Source: Sutcliffiella horikoshii (GTDB lineage: Bacteria > Bacillota > Bacilli > Bacillales > Bacillaceae_I). From it: a DNA stretch of 64,000 bases. Made by a program: the position numbers and the translations under genes. The notes under the pieces were generated by a model that saw nothing but the letters and a program-made list of their open reading frames with translations, had not been told where the DNA came from and searched no databases. The stretch covers positions 868,001 through 932,000 of the forward strand of contig NZ_CP020880.1 of assembly GCF_002157855.1 (NCBI RefSeq), given 5' to 3'. Below are positions 24,539-33,423 of this stretch, in pieces; position 1 is the first letter of the stretch, and every line of letters begins with the position of its first letter.

Positions 24539-26023
24539 GTGTTTAATAAGAGACCTTCTCGTGGCAGCAAACAGCTTCAATCAGTAATGAAGCCAAACTA
24601 TGAAGAATATTTGAAAAAGAAAATTCAAGTAGATGATACAACCATTCCTAATGATCAAACATCTTTTCAGGAAATTATTAAACATGTTTTTGAAGATGTA
24701 GGTGATTTTCAAGTTAGGTATATACCTAAAAACGATGAACTAGGCTTGTATGTCTATTACATCTCCGGAATAACTGATGTAACTAAATTAGAAGAGCAGC
24801 TACTACTTTCAGATGAATTGGAGATAGCGGCATTAAAAGAAAATATTAGAAACTATGACTACTATGAGGCTGATTCTTGGAAGTCTTGTATCCAAGGATG
24901 TTTGGAAGGTCATGTAATCATTCACTTACCAGGGGAAGTACCTTTCTTAGTGAACTATGTTAAGAAAGAACAACGAACAGTAACAGAACCTACGACACAG
25001 TATCAAGTGTATGGGCCGAAAATCGGCTTTATTGAAGATAGCAGAACAAATATTTCTCTTATTCGTAAGCTAATCAAGGACCCGAGACTGAAGTTGAAAG
25101 AGTTTACCGTCGGAACATTAAGTCACACCCATGTTGGTTTATTATATTTGGAGGAATATGTGGATACTGATCTATTGGAGTTGGTTACAAGTAGATTAGA
25201 AAGTCTGACAATGGAACAATTGAACGATGGTGGGGAGATTGCAAAAAAAATAGTGGATTATCCTATGTCCATTTTCCCGCAAGTGTATGAAACAGAAAGA
25301 CCGGACTATACCTCTATTGCACTAGGGCAGGGGAAAATTGTGTTGGTAGTTGATAATTCCACCTTTTGTGTCGTTTTGCCTGCAACCTTGTTTAATCTTA
25401 TCGAAATCAGTCCCGACAATTTTCGGATGGCATTGGATAATACCTTTATCCGTTTGTTGCGAATTGTATCCATACTGGTAGCAACTATTCTTCCTGCCCT
25501 ATATGTTGCCTTGGTTGGGTATCATCCAGAACTGCTTCCGACAACACTTGCCTTAACGATAGCTGATTCCAGAAATAATATCCCATTCCCCATTTACTTG
25601 GAAGCGATTATGATGATTTTTGCTTTGGATGTATTAGTGGAAGCAAGTCTAAGGCTTCCAAGTTTTGTAGGGCAGACCATTGGTATTGTAGGAGGACTTG
25701 TTGTCGGTCAGGCTGCTGTTGAAGCAGGTTTAGTTAGTAATACAATGATTATTGTTAGTGCATCCACCGCTATTACATCCTTCACATTACCAACATGGCA
25801 TTTAATTTCTTCATGGAGAATCGCGAGATATCTATTAATAATGATGTCTTCATTATTAGGGATATTTGGGTTAACAATTGGTATAGCGTATCTGACATTT
25901 TGCTTATGTAACCTTAGTTCTTTTGGGAAACCTTATTTATCACCTGCAACCCCTCTTAATCCGAAAGAATTATGGAATCTTTTTTTTAGATTAAAAAACA
26001 ACCAATTTACTAAACCAAAGTAA
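24539..26023 (+). CDS. Germinant receptor A subunit (GerA/GerKA family)
   Basis: A 494-residue GerA-family subunit. An N-terminal soluble domain (about 1-280, including YQVYGPKIGFIEDSRTNISL and LEEYVDTDLLELV) is followed by five or six membrane helices (about 300-465), with the conserved PATLFNLIEISPDNF stretch between. It assembles with B and C subunits in the spore inner membrane to sense a nutrient germinant, whose identity cannot be read. GTG start at 24539 with a GAGG about 8 nt upstream. First gene of a gerA-type tricistron; length fits the family. Confidence 0.92.
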   Translation: MFNKRPSRGSKQLQSVMKPNYEEYLKKKIQVDDTTIPNDQTSFQEIIKHVFEDVGDFQVRYIPKNDELGLYVYYISGITDVTKLEEQLLLSDELEIAALKENIRNYDYYEADSWKSCIQGCLEGHVIIHLPGEVPFLVNYVKKEQRTVTEPTTQYQVYGPKIGFIEDSRTNISLIRKLIKDPRLKLKEFTVGTLSHTHVGLLYLEEYVDTDLLELVTSRLESLTMEQLNDGGEIAKKIVDYPMSIFPQVYETERPDYTSIALGQGKIVLVVDNSTFCVVLPATLFNLIEISPDNFRMALDNTFIRLLRIVSILVATILPALYVALVGYHPELLPTTLALTIADSRNNIPFPIYLEAIMMIFALDVLVEASLRLPSFVGQTIGIVGGLVVGQAAVEAGLVSNTMIIVSASTAITSFTLPTWHLISSWRIARYLLIMMSSLLGIFGLTIGIAYLTFCLCNLSSFGKPYLSPATPLNPKELWNLFFRLKNNQFTKPK

Positions 26024-26038
26024 AAGGAGGATGAAGTC

Positions 26039-27139
26039 TTGCGTAATACAATTCAACAATTCCGAGGCTTTGATTTGTTTGCCTTTACGTTTTCCTCCAC
26101 TATTACTTTGGGAGTAGCTTTTTTACCGTACGTGGCAGATGGGGAAATCAGAAGTGCCTGGTTAAAGCTAATTCTTACTTCCATCCCCTACTTCTTTTTG
26201 ATTTGGCTGATATCTAAATACTTCCGTTTATATGATAATAACGATTTTTTTAAGATATTGAGAAAAAATGCAGGTTATTTAGTGTATTTCATCATAATGG
26301 CTTATTTGATACTCAGTTCCATTTTTAGCACGATGAAAGTAACACAAGACCTAACTTTTCTAGTAAGAACATTTATGTTAAAAACCACTCCTACTTTTTT
26401 GATTATATTACCATTCATTCTGCTTATTTCACTTGCTGTTCATTATGGGCTACTCACAATTGTTAGGTTTGTTTCGTTTTTTGTTGTCGCAGAGATACTA
26501 CTACTTGCGACATTTTTGTCTTGGGGGTTGTTTAGTGAATATTTTAATTGGATTTTCATTCCACCTGTTATGAATGTAGAATTACCTGTTTTTCTGAAGA
26601 GTTCTATGTCAGATGCTGCACGGTATGGAGGAATAGTTACTCTCCTTGGTTTTATTCAATATGTAAAACGGGACGAAAAGACTTTTCGTGCAATGAGTGC
26701 AGGATTACTATGTGTCATGCTAATTTATGTAACTTTGAGTTTGGTTGTATTAGGGATTTTCGGATATGAAGAGGCAATCCATCTCATATCACCAATTATT
26801 ACGTTGGTTCAATCAATTACACCTAGTACTGGACTGTTAGAAAGGATGGATCTCTTGTTTTTGGGGTTTTGGGTCATCTCTTTTATAAAAGTTTCCTGTA
26901 TCCTATTTTGGTTTTCGATTTATTTATTAGAGCAACTATTCCCCAAAATAAAAAGAAGTATATTAATCGCTTGCATTACTCCCTTATTTTTTATATATGC
27001 GAATTGGGTTCCTTTTCAATTTATTGAAGGTTGGCAGGTTTATAATATCAATGTATTAGTAGCTTCATTGCTACTCCCTTGTCTGTTGTTACTCTTTGTC
27101 ATTGCAAAACACCGTCACTCTCGGGAGGTGGTTTCATGA
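26039..27139 (+). CDS. Germinant receptor B subunit (GerAB/GerKB family)
   Basis: A 366-residue, ten-helix membrane protein of the GerAB family, which has an APC-transporter-like fold and carries the main germinant-binding pocket in known receptors. TM stretches run throughout, for example LFAFTFSSTITLGVAFLPY at the start and VYNINVLVASLLLPCLLLL near the end. TTG start with a strong AAAGGAGG 8 nt upstream. The stop overlaps the C-subunit start by 4 nt. Confidence 0.92.
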   Translation: MRNTIQQFRGFDLFAFTFSSTITLGVAFLPYVADGEIRSAWLKLILTSIPYFFLIWLISKYFRLYDNNDFFKILRKNAGYLVYFIIMAYLILSSIFSTMKVTQDLTFLVRTFMLKTTPTFLIILPFILLISLAVHYGLLTIVRFVSFFVVAEILLLATFLSWGLFSEYFNWIFIPPVMNVELPVFLKSSMSDAARYGGIVTLLGFIQYVKRDEKTFRAMSAGLLCVMLIYVTLSLVVLGIFGYEEAIHLISPIITLVQSITPSTGLLERMDLLFLGFWVISFIKVSCILFWFSIYLLEQLFPKIKRSILIACITPLFFIYANWVPFQFIEGWQVYNINVLVASLLLPCLLLLFVIAKHRHSREVVS

Positions 27140-28305
27140 TGGGGCAAAAACCAATATATTTTGCATTACTGCTTATCTTGTTTTTAAGCGGTTGCAATGA
27201 TATGCGTGAAATTGACCAAAGAGGAATGGTATTAGGAATCTCTATTGATCAAGGAGAGGAAAAAAAGTATAAAATAAGCATCCAGTTACCGATTCTGGGG
27301 AAAAGTCAAAACGGAGGAGGAGGTCCTGCTAAGTCCGGAGAGTTTGAGGTGTTGTGGAGTGAAGGGGATACAGTTTGGGAAGCAATTACTAACTTGGAAT
27401 CAAAAACACCGAATGTATTATTTTTTGGTCACCTGAAGGTTATCGTAATTTCAGAGAAGATTGCGGCAACTAGTATTAATGGTTCGTTAGATTTGGTGGA
27501 CAGAATTCCCGATATAGGGAACAAGGTCTTTCTCATAATAAGCAAGGATGAAGAAGCTAGTAAGTTTTTAAAAACAGAGTCCTCTCTGATAAAGTTACCG
27601 GCATTGTATGTTAACCGGTTCTTCCGGGCTGACAAAAAGCTTTCTCGTACACAGCCAATTAAAGTTTTCCAATATAGACGTGATAGAAATACCGTATCTT
27701 CAGCGGCAGTTATTCCCTTTGCAAAAACAATTGACAGTGAAATTATTATTGAAGATATGGGAGTATTAAAAGACGATTCATTAGTAGAAATATTGAAAGG
27801 GAACGAAGTGGCAGCAAGTCAGCTGATAAAAGGCGAGAAAGTGGAAGAAATGAATTATATCACGCATATAGAATCAAAAGGAAAAAAAGTATCTGTTTCA
27901 TTATCTAGAATAATGCTAGAAAGTAAAGTGGATTTAAAAAAGATAACTCCGGTAACATTTGAGATTTATGTGAAGGGTGAAGGGAACCTTGTTGAACTTT
28001 CTGCAGGTGAAACATCCAAAGGTTTTATTGAAAAGCTCGAATCCCAATTAAATAAAGAGATTAAAACGGATATAGAACAAACGATAGAAAAAATGAAGAA
28101 AGCAAATGTGGAGCCATGGCTATTGGGACATAGAATATGGATAAAGGATCAAACTTATTTTGAATCCTTAAAGTGGAAGGAAGAAGGGTTTAAAGAAGCT
28201 TTATTTACTGTGAATGTTGATATTAGAATTGATACAACAGGTCAGAAAGGGTTGTTCAACAAATCGCCTATTTATCAGAAGTCAACTAGAGATGATGGGG
28301 AGTAA
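27136..28305 (+). CDS. Germinant receptor C subunit (GerAC lipoprotein)
   Basis: A 389-residue Ger(x)C-family lipoprotein. The signal peptide ends in a lipobox (FLSGC, Cys20), followed by the family's NDMREIDQRGMVLGISIDQG. Three domains are expected; a C-terminal LLGHRIWIKDQTYFESLKWKE segment is typical. Lipidation by Lgt anchors it to the spore inner membrane. ATG at 27136 overlaps the B-subunit stop (ATGA), with GGGAGGTGG upstream. No clear terminator follows. Confidence 0.92.
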   Translation: MMGQKPIYFALLLILFLSGCNDMREIDQRGMVLGISIDQGEEKKYKISIQLPILGKSQNGGGGPAKSGEFEVLWSEGDTVWEAITNLESKTPNVLFFGHLKVIVISEKIAATSINGSLDLVDRIPDIGNKVFLIISKDEEASKFLKTESSLIKLPALYVNRFFRADKKLSRTQPIKVFQYRRDRNTVSSAAVIPFAKTIDSEIIIEDMGVLKDDSLVEILKGNEVAASQLIKGEKVEEMNYITHIESKGKKVSVSLSRIMLESKVDLKKITPVTFEIYVKGEGNLVELSAGETSKGFIEKLESQLNKEIKTDIEQTIEKMKKANVEPWLLGHRIWIKDQTYFESLKWKEEGFKEALFTVNVDIRIDTTGQKGLFNKSPIYQKSTRDDGE

Positions 28306-28410
28306 GAATGGAAACGTGTATAAATATTTTTCCACGCTCAACGGGTTAAACTAGAAAATAATTATAAAAATTAGTGTTTATAAAAAAATCTTATATACAA
28401 AGGACAAATC

Positions 28411-28884
28411 ATGATTGGATTAATTTTAGCTATCCTCATATTTAATGGAATTGCATGGAAAGTAAATAAAAAACTATCTCGAAATCAAATGGTCCATATT
28501 TGGTTTTTTACGATTGCCTTCCAGCAAACACATGATTTCATTGTGGAATTTAAATTGGGGGGATACTGGTATTTTAATCCCGGGGTTGATTGGGCAGGGC
28601 TCTTGGCTCATACGATATTAATCGCTCCAGTAAATATATTGTTCCTGAATTTTTTCCCTTTTAGGAACAACTTCAATAAAAATTTTCTTTATTTAAGTGC
28701 ATGGCTTGCCTTTATTATTATTTATGAGATCATTGCTGCTCTACCTGAACCATATGGTTATTTTCACTATGGTTGGTGGAAGTTGCAATATTCCATGGTA
28801 GAAGATGTAATACTGTTATTGATTCTATTAGGCTTTTATAAATACATTGTAAGTCTGGAGAAACCCATTGGAGGAATTCAATGA
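28411..28884 (+). CDS. CBO0543-family-like membrane protein
   Basis: A 157-residue protein with four or five membrane helices. The run of MVHIWFFTIAFQQTHDFIVE, GGYWYFNPGVDW and PEPYGYFHYGWW resembles CBO0543-type proteins common in spore formers, whose function is unknown. AAAGGAC before the ATG. The stop overlaps the next gene by 4 nt, an operon with the NmrA-like reductase. Confidence 0.6.
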   Translation: MIGLILAILIFNGIAWKVNKKLSRNQMVHIWFFTIAFQQTHDFIVEFKLGGYWYFNPGVDWAGLLAHTILIAPVNILFLNFFPFRNNFNKNFLYLSAWLAFIIIYEIIAALPEPYGYFHYGWWKLQYSMVEDVILLLILLGFYKYIVSLEKPIGGIQ

Positions 28885-29723
28885 ACATACTTGTCACAGG
28901 ATTTAACGGAAAAGTCGGGAAGGAAGTAGCCAAAAATTTAAAAGCAAAAGGATTATCTATCAAATGCGCAGTGAGGAATGCAGATAGCTTAAAGAGAGAG
29001 CAGAATACATATGAATTTGTGTCACTTGATTTTACAAATCCATCCACATTTGATCATGCTTTAAACGAGATAGATAAAATATTTTTGATTTATCCTCCAG
29101 GAGCAGATATCAAATTTGAAGAATTCTTAAATGTTGCAAAGCAAAAAAAAGTAAAGCATATTATTTATTTATCTGTTAAAGATGTACAATTCTTGCCCTT
29201 TATCCATCATTATAAGAATGAAAAATTAATTAAAAAATCAGGTACTCCATTTACATTCATACGTGCCGGGTATTTTATGCAAAATCTAAATGACTTTCTA
29301 GGTGCAGAACTGAGAGAAAATCGGCGAATATTTGTACCTGCTGGGAAAGGTAAGACGAGCTTTGTAGATACTAGGGATCTTGCCGAAGTTGCTTCCATAG
29401 CATTTCAAAATACGGAAGAGCATCAAAATAAAAAGTATGTTATCACCGGTGATGAAGCATTGGACTTTTATGAAGTGGCTCAAATGATGACAGATGTGAT
29501 GCATGTAGATATTCACTATACTAATCCTTCTGTGAAAGAATTTAGAAAATGTATGCTGAAAAAAGGTGCAAAGGAACAATTTATTAATGTGGTCGTCGGT
29601 ATTCATTTCCCAACTAAACTTGGATTGGCGAAAGGGATTACCAATGAGTATGAAAAACTAACGAAAATAAAGCCCAGGAAAATGAAGAACTACATAATGG
29701 ACTACCAAGAGGAATGGTTATAA
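28881..29723 (+). CDS. NmrA/atypical SDR-family NAD(P)-binding protein
   Basis: A 280-residue Rossmann protein: ILVTGFNGKVGKEVAKNL is the dinucleotide-binding loop, with LSVKDVQF, FIRAGYFMQN and VDTRDLAEVAS as conserved later segments, matching NmrA-like/NAD(P)H-azoreductase-type atypical short-chain dehydrogenases. The catalytic Tyr-Lys pair of classical SDRs is not evident, so it may sense redox cofactors or act on quinones; the substrate is unknown. Translationally coupled to the membrane protein before it; a perfect terminator follows. Confidence 0.8.
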   Translation: MNILVTGFNGKVGKEVAKNLKAKGLSIKCAVRNADSLKREQNTYEFVSLDFTNPSTFDHALNEIDKIFLIYPPGADIKFEEFLNVAKQKKVKHIIYLSVKDVQFLPFIHHYKNEKLIKKSGTPFTFIRAGYFMQNLNDFLGAELRENRRIFVPAGKGKTSFVDTRDLAEVASIAFQNTEEHQNKKYVITGDEALDFYEVAQMMTDVMHVDIHYTNPSVKEFRKCMLKKGAKEQFINVVVGIHFPTKLGLAKGITNEYEKLTKIKPRKMKNYIMDYQEEWL

Positions 29724-29776
29724 GAAGCTGAGACTGTTTTCCATTTATGTGGATAGTACATGGAACCTATTAGAGC

Positions 29777-29806
29777 AAAGAGTAAGACACCGTTGTCTTA
29801 CTCTTT
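29777..29806. terminator. Bidirectional terminator
   Basis: AAAGAGTAAGACA and TGTCTTACTCTTT form a perfect 13-bp stem around CCGT between convergent genes ending at 29723 (+) and 29810 (-). Confidence 0.85.
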
Positions 29807-29809
29807 GAA

Positions 29810-31240
29810 TTATCTAAACCACCTAATATACCTTTCCATCACTTTAGGTAGGAAACCTTCAAATAGCTTCTTCCTCCAATAGGCATCTGCTGTACGTTGA
29901 ACGGCTGCGCTATGATTTGGATATGGATGAATGACATTTGATATGCTACCGAGCTTCTTTTTAAACTGTTTGGAAAACACCGCCTCCTGCATCCAGTCCC
30001 CGGCATGTTTTCCAATGGCATGAGCTCCCAAGATATGACCTTTTTTATCCGTGATAATTTTTACAAAACCAGTTGTCTGGTGATCTGTTACGAATCGATC
30101 GACTTCGGAAAGGTCCACCTTATAGGCATCATAGTCTAATCCTTGTTCTTTTGCTTCTGCTTCTGTTAAACCCAAATGAAATATTTCCGGTGAAGTGTAG
30201 GTGACCCATGGAACGTTTGAATAATCTATTTTTCTTCTTAAACCAATCAGTGCGTTTTGGACGACTAGCTTGCCCTCCATCCCTGCTACATGCGTAAAAG
30301 GTAATGTTCCGTTTATATCACCTACAGCATAGATATGAGGGATGTTTGTTTGCAGACGCACATTCACTTTTATATGTCCTCGATCATCTGTTTGTACATT
30401 TGCTTTATTTAACTGGAGTTTGTCAGTATTAGGTGTTCTTCCTGTGGCAACCAGTATTTCATCCACTTCAATAGAAATTTCCTGTTCTGCTGTTTCCACT
30501 GTTAAATGAACAACTTTCCCGTTGGGTCCAGATTCAATAGATTTGACGTTAGCATTATAGAGAAGCATCATCTCTTTAGAAAGAACATCATTCATAAGTT
30601 GCTGTACATCCTCGTCCTCTTTTCCTAGTACACCATCAGATCTCTCAACAACTGTCACGTCACTTCCTAGTCTCGCCATCGCCTGGGCCATCTCGATTCC
30701 TATTGGCCCACCGCCTAACACTAATAGCCTTTTGGGCAATTTGGATATGGAAAAAATGGTTTCATTGGTGATAAATCCATTTTCTTTCAAGCCAGGAATT
30801 GATGGAACAAATGGCCTTGAACCTGTAGAAATCACAATTCTCTTCCCAACAATAATTTCTCCACTATTAATAATCACTTCATTCTTAGATTGAAAAGCCC
30901 CCATTCCAATATAAACATCAACCCCTAGTTTACGAAACCGATCCGCATCATCATGTACTTGAATATGGTCAATGGCTTCCTTCACTTTCTTCATGACAGC
31001 TTCCATTCTAATATTCTCAGAAACGTGAACACCAAATTCCTCAAGGGAACGTGCGCTTTTGATGCGGTTTGCAATCTCAATTAAAGCTTTGGATGGCACG
31101 CAACCAAAATGTAGACAATCGCCGCCAGGCTGTTCTTCCTTTTCTATTAACGCAACTTTTCCTCCTAAAGAAGCAGCGCCGGCGGCTACCGTTAATCCCC
31201 CGGCTCCTCCTCCAATGACAATGAGGTCATACTTTTTCAT
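29810..31240 (-). CDS. FAD-dependent pyridine nucleotide-disulfide oxidoreductase (MerA/Lpd-like)
   Basis: A 476-residue class I flavoprotein disulfide reductase. FAD-binding GGGAGG, redox-active Cys pair in GGDCLHFGCVPSKA, NAD-binding LVLGGGPIGIEMA, second FAD motif IYAVGDI and the C-terminal HPYPNHSAAV dimerisation/His-Pro region are all visible. It lacks the N-terminal heavy-metal domain and the C-terminal Cys pair of true mercuric reductase, so the natural disulfide or quinone substrate is open. ATG at 31240 (AAGG upstream) is preferred over GTG at 31252. Encoded 8 nt after the TVP38 gene, an often seen pairing. Confidence 0.85.
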   Translation of the reverse strand: MKKYDLIVIGGGAGGLTVAAGAASLGGKVALIEKEEQPGGDCLHFGCVPSKALIEIANRIKSARSLEEFGVHVSENIRMEAVMKKVKEAIDHIQVHDDADRFRKLGVDVYIGMGAFQSKNEVIINSGEIIVGKRIVISTGSRPFVPSIPGLKENGFITNETIFSISKLPKRLLVLGGGPIGIEMAQAMARLGSDVTVVERSDGVLGKEDEDVQQLMNDVLSKEMMLLYNANVKSIESGPNGKVVHLTVETAEQEISIEVDEILVATGRTPNTDKLQLNKANVQTDDRGHIKVNVRLQTNIPHIYAVGDINGTLPFTHVAGMEGKLVVQNALIGLRRKIDYSNVPWVTYTSPEIFHLGLTEAEAKEQGLDYDAYKVDLSEVDRFVTDHQTTGFVKIITDKKGHILGAHAIGKHAGDWMQEAVFSKQFKKKLGSISNVIHPYPNHSAAVQRTADAYWRKKLFEGFLPKVMERYIRWFR

Positions 31241-31248
31241 AAAAACCT

Positions 31249-31917
31249 TCACCTCTTTTCTTCGGTTTTCGCAAATCCTAATTTAGAACGGACTTTTTTA
31301 CTTAAAATTAAAGGAAGGACACTTATCAAAATAAAAACAACAACTGCAAAAATAATGATCAATTTATTATCGCCGACAAAACTGGATCCTAGAAAATTGT
31401 AAGCAAAAGTACCAGGAATGATCCCAATTACTGTAGCCAAAACAAAATGCGACAGCTTCACCTTGGAAAGCCCCGCCAGGTAACTTATTAGGTCAAAATT
31501 GAACAATGGTATTAAGCGAAGAAGTAGCACATAGAAAAATCCATTGACCTCCATTTGTGATTGAACCTTTTTAACTCTCACGTTTGAAGCTTTATTCTTC
31601 GTTATATTTTTACCGAATTTCTTCGCAACTAGGAATGCTACAACAGCTCCTAATGTCGCTCCAATAATGGTATATACCGTTCCCCATAAAGCCCCAAAAG
31701 CAAGTCCTGCTGCTAAAGAGAGAATAGATGCGGGAAATAAGATAAGTGGGCGAATCGTATACAAAACAATATAGATAACTGGGGCCAATATGCCAAAGGA
31801 TAGAATCCATTCTCGAATTCCTTCGGGTCTGATATTTAGATAGTTGTGATTGATGAATATCAAGGAACCTACTAAGATAGCCAGTAGTACACCTTTTATC
31901 CAATTCTTTTTCGTCAT
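31249..31917 (-). CDS. TVP38/TMEM64 (DedA-superfamily) membrane protein
   Basis: A 222-residue protein with about six membrane helices and the family's FPASILSLAAGLAFGALWGT and LRLIPLFNFDLISYLAGL segments (re-entrant loops with the conserved Gly and Arg-Pro). DedA/VTT proteins include lipid scramblases, although the role of this branch is unsettled. GGAAGGAAGGG precedes the ATG. First of a two-gene operon with the flavoprotein reductase. Confidence 0.85.
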   Translation of the reverse strand: MTKKNWIKGVLLAILVGSLIFINHNYLNIRPEGIREWILSFGILAPVIYIVLYTIRPLILFPASILSLAAGLAFGALWGTVYTIIGATLGAVVAFLVAKKFGKNITKNKASNVRVKKVQSQMEVNGFFYVLLLRLIPLFNFDLISYLAGLSKVKLSHFVLATVIGIIPGTFAYNFLGSSFVGDNKLIIIFAVVVFILISVLPLILSKKVRSKLGFAKTEEKR

Positions 31918-32006
31918 GAAACCCTTCCTTCCGGTATACCTTATCTTCTATTATTAACCCAACGGCACATCAATGAGCAACAAATAAGGTGCAAGAATGA
32001 GTTTTA

Positions 32007-32879
32007 TCAGGATTTTAAAGGCTTCCTATTTCCAACCACAATCCCACCTAAAATAAGTGCAACCCCGGCCCATTGGTACATACTAATATGCTCCGATAAT
32101 ACAATTGCTGACATGATAACTGCGACAGGGAGCTCGGAGGCTGTAAGGATTGTTCCAAGACCAGGTCCCACATGCGGCATCCCGATAGAAAAGAGTAATG
32201 GGGGAAGCACCACACCAAATACACCTAGAATTAACCCATAAGGAGCTATTCCTACTATGGTTGGAAGATTGACTAAAAACAGAGGAGGAAACAAGATAAA
32301 AGTAATAAGCAAGCCCCCGGTGGAAAGAAGTACACTTTTTTGAATCGCAGGGATTTCTTTGCCGATAACCCCACTCAGAAATATAAAAATAGAAAAAGTA
32401 AAAGCAGAAAATATTCCCCAAGTCGCACCTTGCCATGAAATGGACTTTATACTTTCTCCCAAAAATCCGGCTGCCAAAACGGATCCCGAAAGTAAGGTCA
32501 CAATTGATATAATCTTACTTGATGAAGGACGCTTCTTATAGAAAATCCATTCAATTAATGTGCCTATCCAGATAAATTGAAACAAACAAATGATAGCGAG
32601 GGATGCTTCGAGTGTTTGCAAGGATTGATAGTAAAGCAATCCTGTTAGTCCCATCGGTATCCCTGCTAACACAATCTTCAAAGTTTGAAGGACATGTAAT
32701 TTTTTCTTTTCGATAAAAAAAGATACAATCCAAATAATGATAGTACCAACTAACACCTGACTACCTGTAACCTCACTCATGGAATAACCGGCAGCATATG
32801 CAAGCTTCACGAATGTAGATAAGATCCCAAGAGAGCAGCCGCCTAAAAATACCATCAACGCATAATGCCAAGTCTTCAT
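32007..32879 (-). CDS. EamA/DMT-family transporter
   Basis: A 290-residue protein with ten membrane helices in two EamA repeats (second begins near GATWGIFSAFTFSIF). DMT transporters export or import amino acids, nucleosides or other metabolites; the substrate is unknown. GAAGG lies 8 nt before the ATG. Transcription probably starts near 33015 from a near-consensus promoter, producing a leader of about 135 nt with a strong intrinsic terminator before the coding region, so expression is probably controlled by attenuation. Confidence 0.85.
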   Translation of the reverse strand: MKTWHYALMVFLGGCSLGILSTFVKLAYAAGYSMSEVTGSQVLVGTIIIWIVSFFIEKKKLHVLQTLKIVLAGIPMGLTGLLYYQSLQTLEASLAIICLFQFIWIGTLIEWIFYKKRPSSSKIISIVTLLSGSVLAAGFLGESIKSISWQGATWGIFSAFTFSIFIFLSGVIGKEIPAIQKSVLLSTGGLLITFILFPPLFLVNLPTIVGIAPYGLILGVFGVVLPPLLFSIGMPHVGPGLGTILTASELPVAVIMSAIVLSEHISMYQWAGVALILGGIVVGNRKPLKS

Positions 32880-32919
32880 TTAATTTACCTTCTTTCAATG
32901 ATTTGTTTGAAGAAAAATA

Positions 32920-32958
32920 CAAAAAAGCCACACAACTGTCTGAAGACAATCGTGTGGC
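32920..32958 (-). terminator. Leader terminator (attenuator candidate) upstream of the EamA gene
   Basis: On the minus strand GCCACACGATTGTC pairs with the facing arm ending GTTGTGTGGC over up to 15 bp (two wobbles), followed directly by TTTTTTG. It lies between the promoter at 33022-33050 and the start codon at 32879. A short hairpin TAGAGATAACTCTA and an upstream TTGTGG that can pair with CCACAC offer a competing fold. Confidence 0.7.
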
Positions 32959-33021
32959 GAAAATAGAGTTATCTCTAGAAAAATCCACAAGAAACATTTT
33001 ATTATTAAATTTCTCCACCAA

Positions 33022-33050
33022 ATTATACTGAAATGATCCCTCCTTTTCAA
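33022..33050 (-). promoter_or_regulatory. SigA promoter of the EamA transporter gene
   Basis: TTGAAA, 17-bp spacer, TATAAT on the minus strand, almost a perfect vegetative consensus. Confidence 0.8.
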
Positions 33051-33141
33051 TAAAAAATTTCACTTTCAGCACAACACATTAAAAGTTGTTTTTCCATTAA
33101 TTAAGGAGCAAAGTTAGGAGTAACAGGAAAGGGGACGGAAA

Positions 33142-33345
33142 ATGAATTTTAAAAACTCAATATCAGATACAAAGTTGAAAATGGTCCAATTGGAAAGAGA
33201 ACTGACGAGGCTAGAAAATTTGAAAAGAGCGGAAGATGTAAATAGTTTACATGACAGACTAAAGTATATAAATAAAGATATCGATGCATTGATTCTTGAA
33301 GCGAATAAAAAAACAGGAAGAGTTAGTGATGGAATGATGGTTTGA
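33142..33345 (+). CDS. Small coiled-coil protein, unknown
   Basis: A 67-residue, highly charged helical protein with heptad-like leucines (MVQLERELTRLENLKRAED, LHDRLKYINKDIDALILEA). No TM or signal. GGAAAGGGGACGG precedes the ATG. It precedes the squalene-cyclase gene by about 80 nt in the same direction, but a shared transcript is not shown. Family not recognised. Confidence 0.5.
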   Translation: MNFKNSISDTKLKMVQLERELTRLENLKRAEDVNSLHDRLKYINKDIDALILEANKKTGRVSDGMMV

Positions 33346-33423
33346 AGTAGGTTTTCAGACGGCCTTCTAAATTGTGTAAACGTACATAAGTTTTAGTATG
33401 ACGTGAACATAATGGAGGGACAT

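Noticed and set aside
29810-31240. Mercuric reductase
   Set aside because: It lacks the N-terminal metal-binding domain and C-terminal Cys pair, and no merR or mer transport genes are near; the TVP38 pairing is common for general flavoprotein reductases.
32773-33072. 99-codon minus-strand frame upstream of the EamA gene
   Set aside because: It overlaps the promoter, the terminator hairpin and the transporter's start in another frame; composition is not protein-like.
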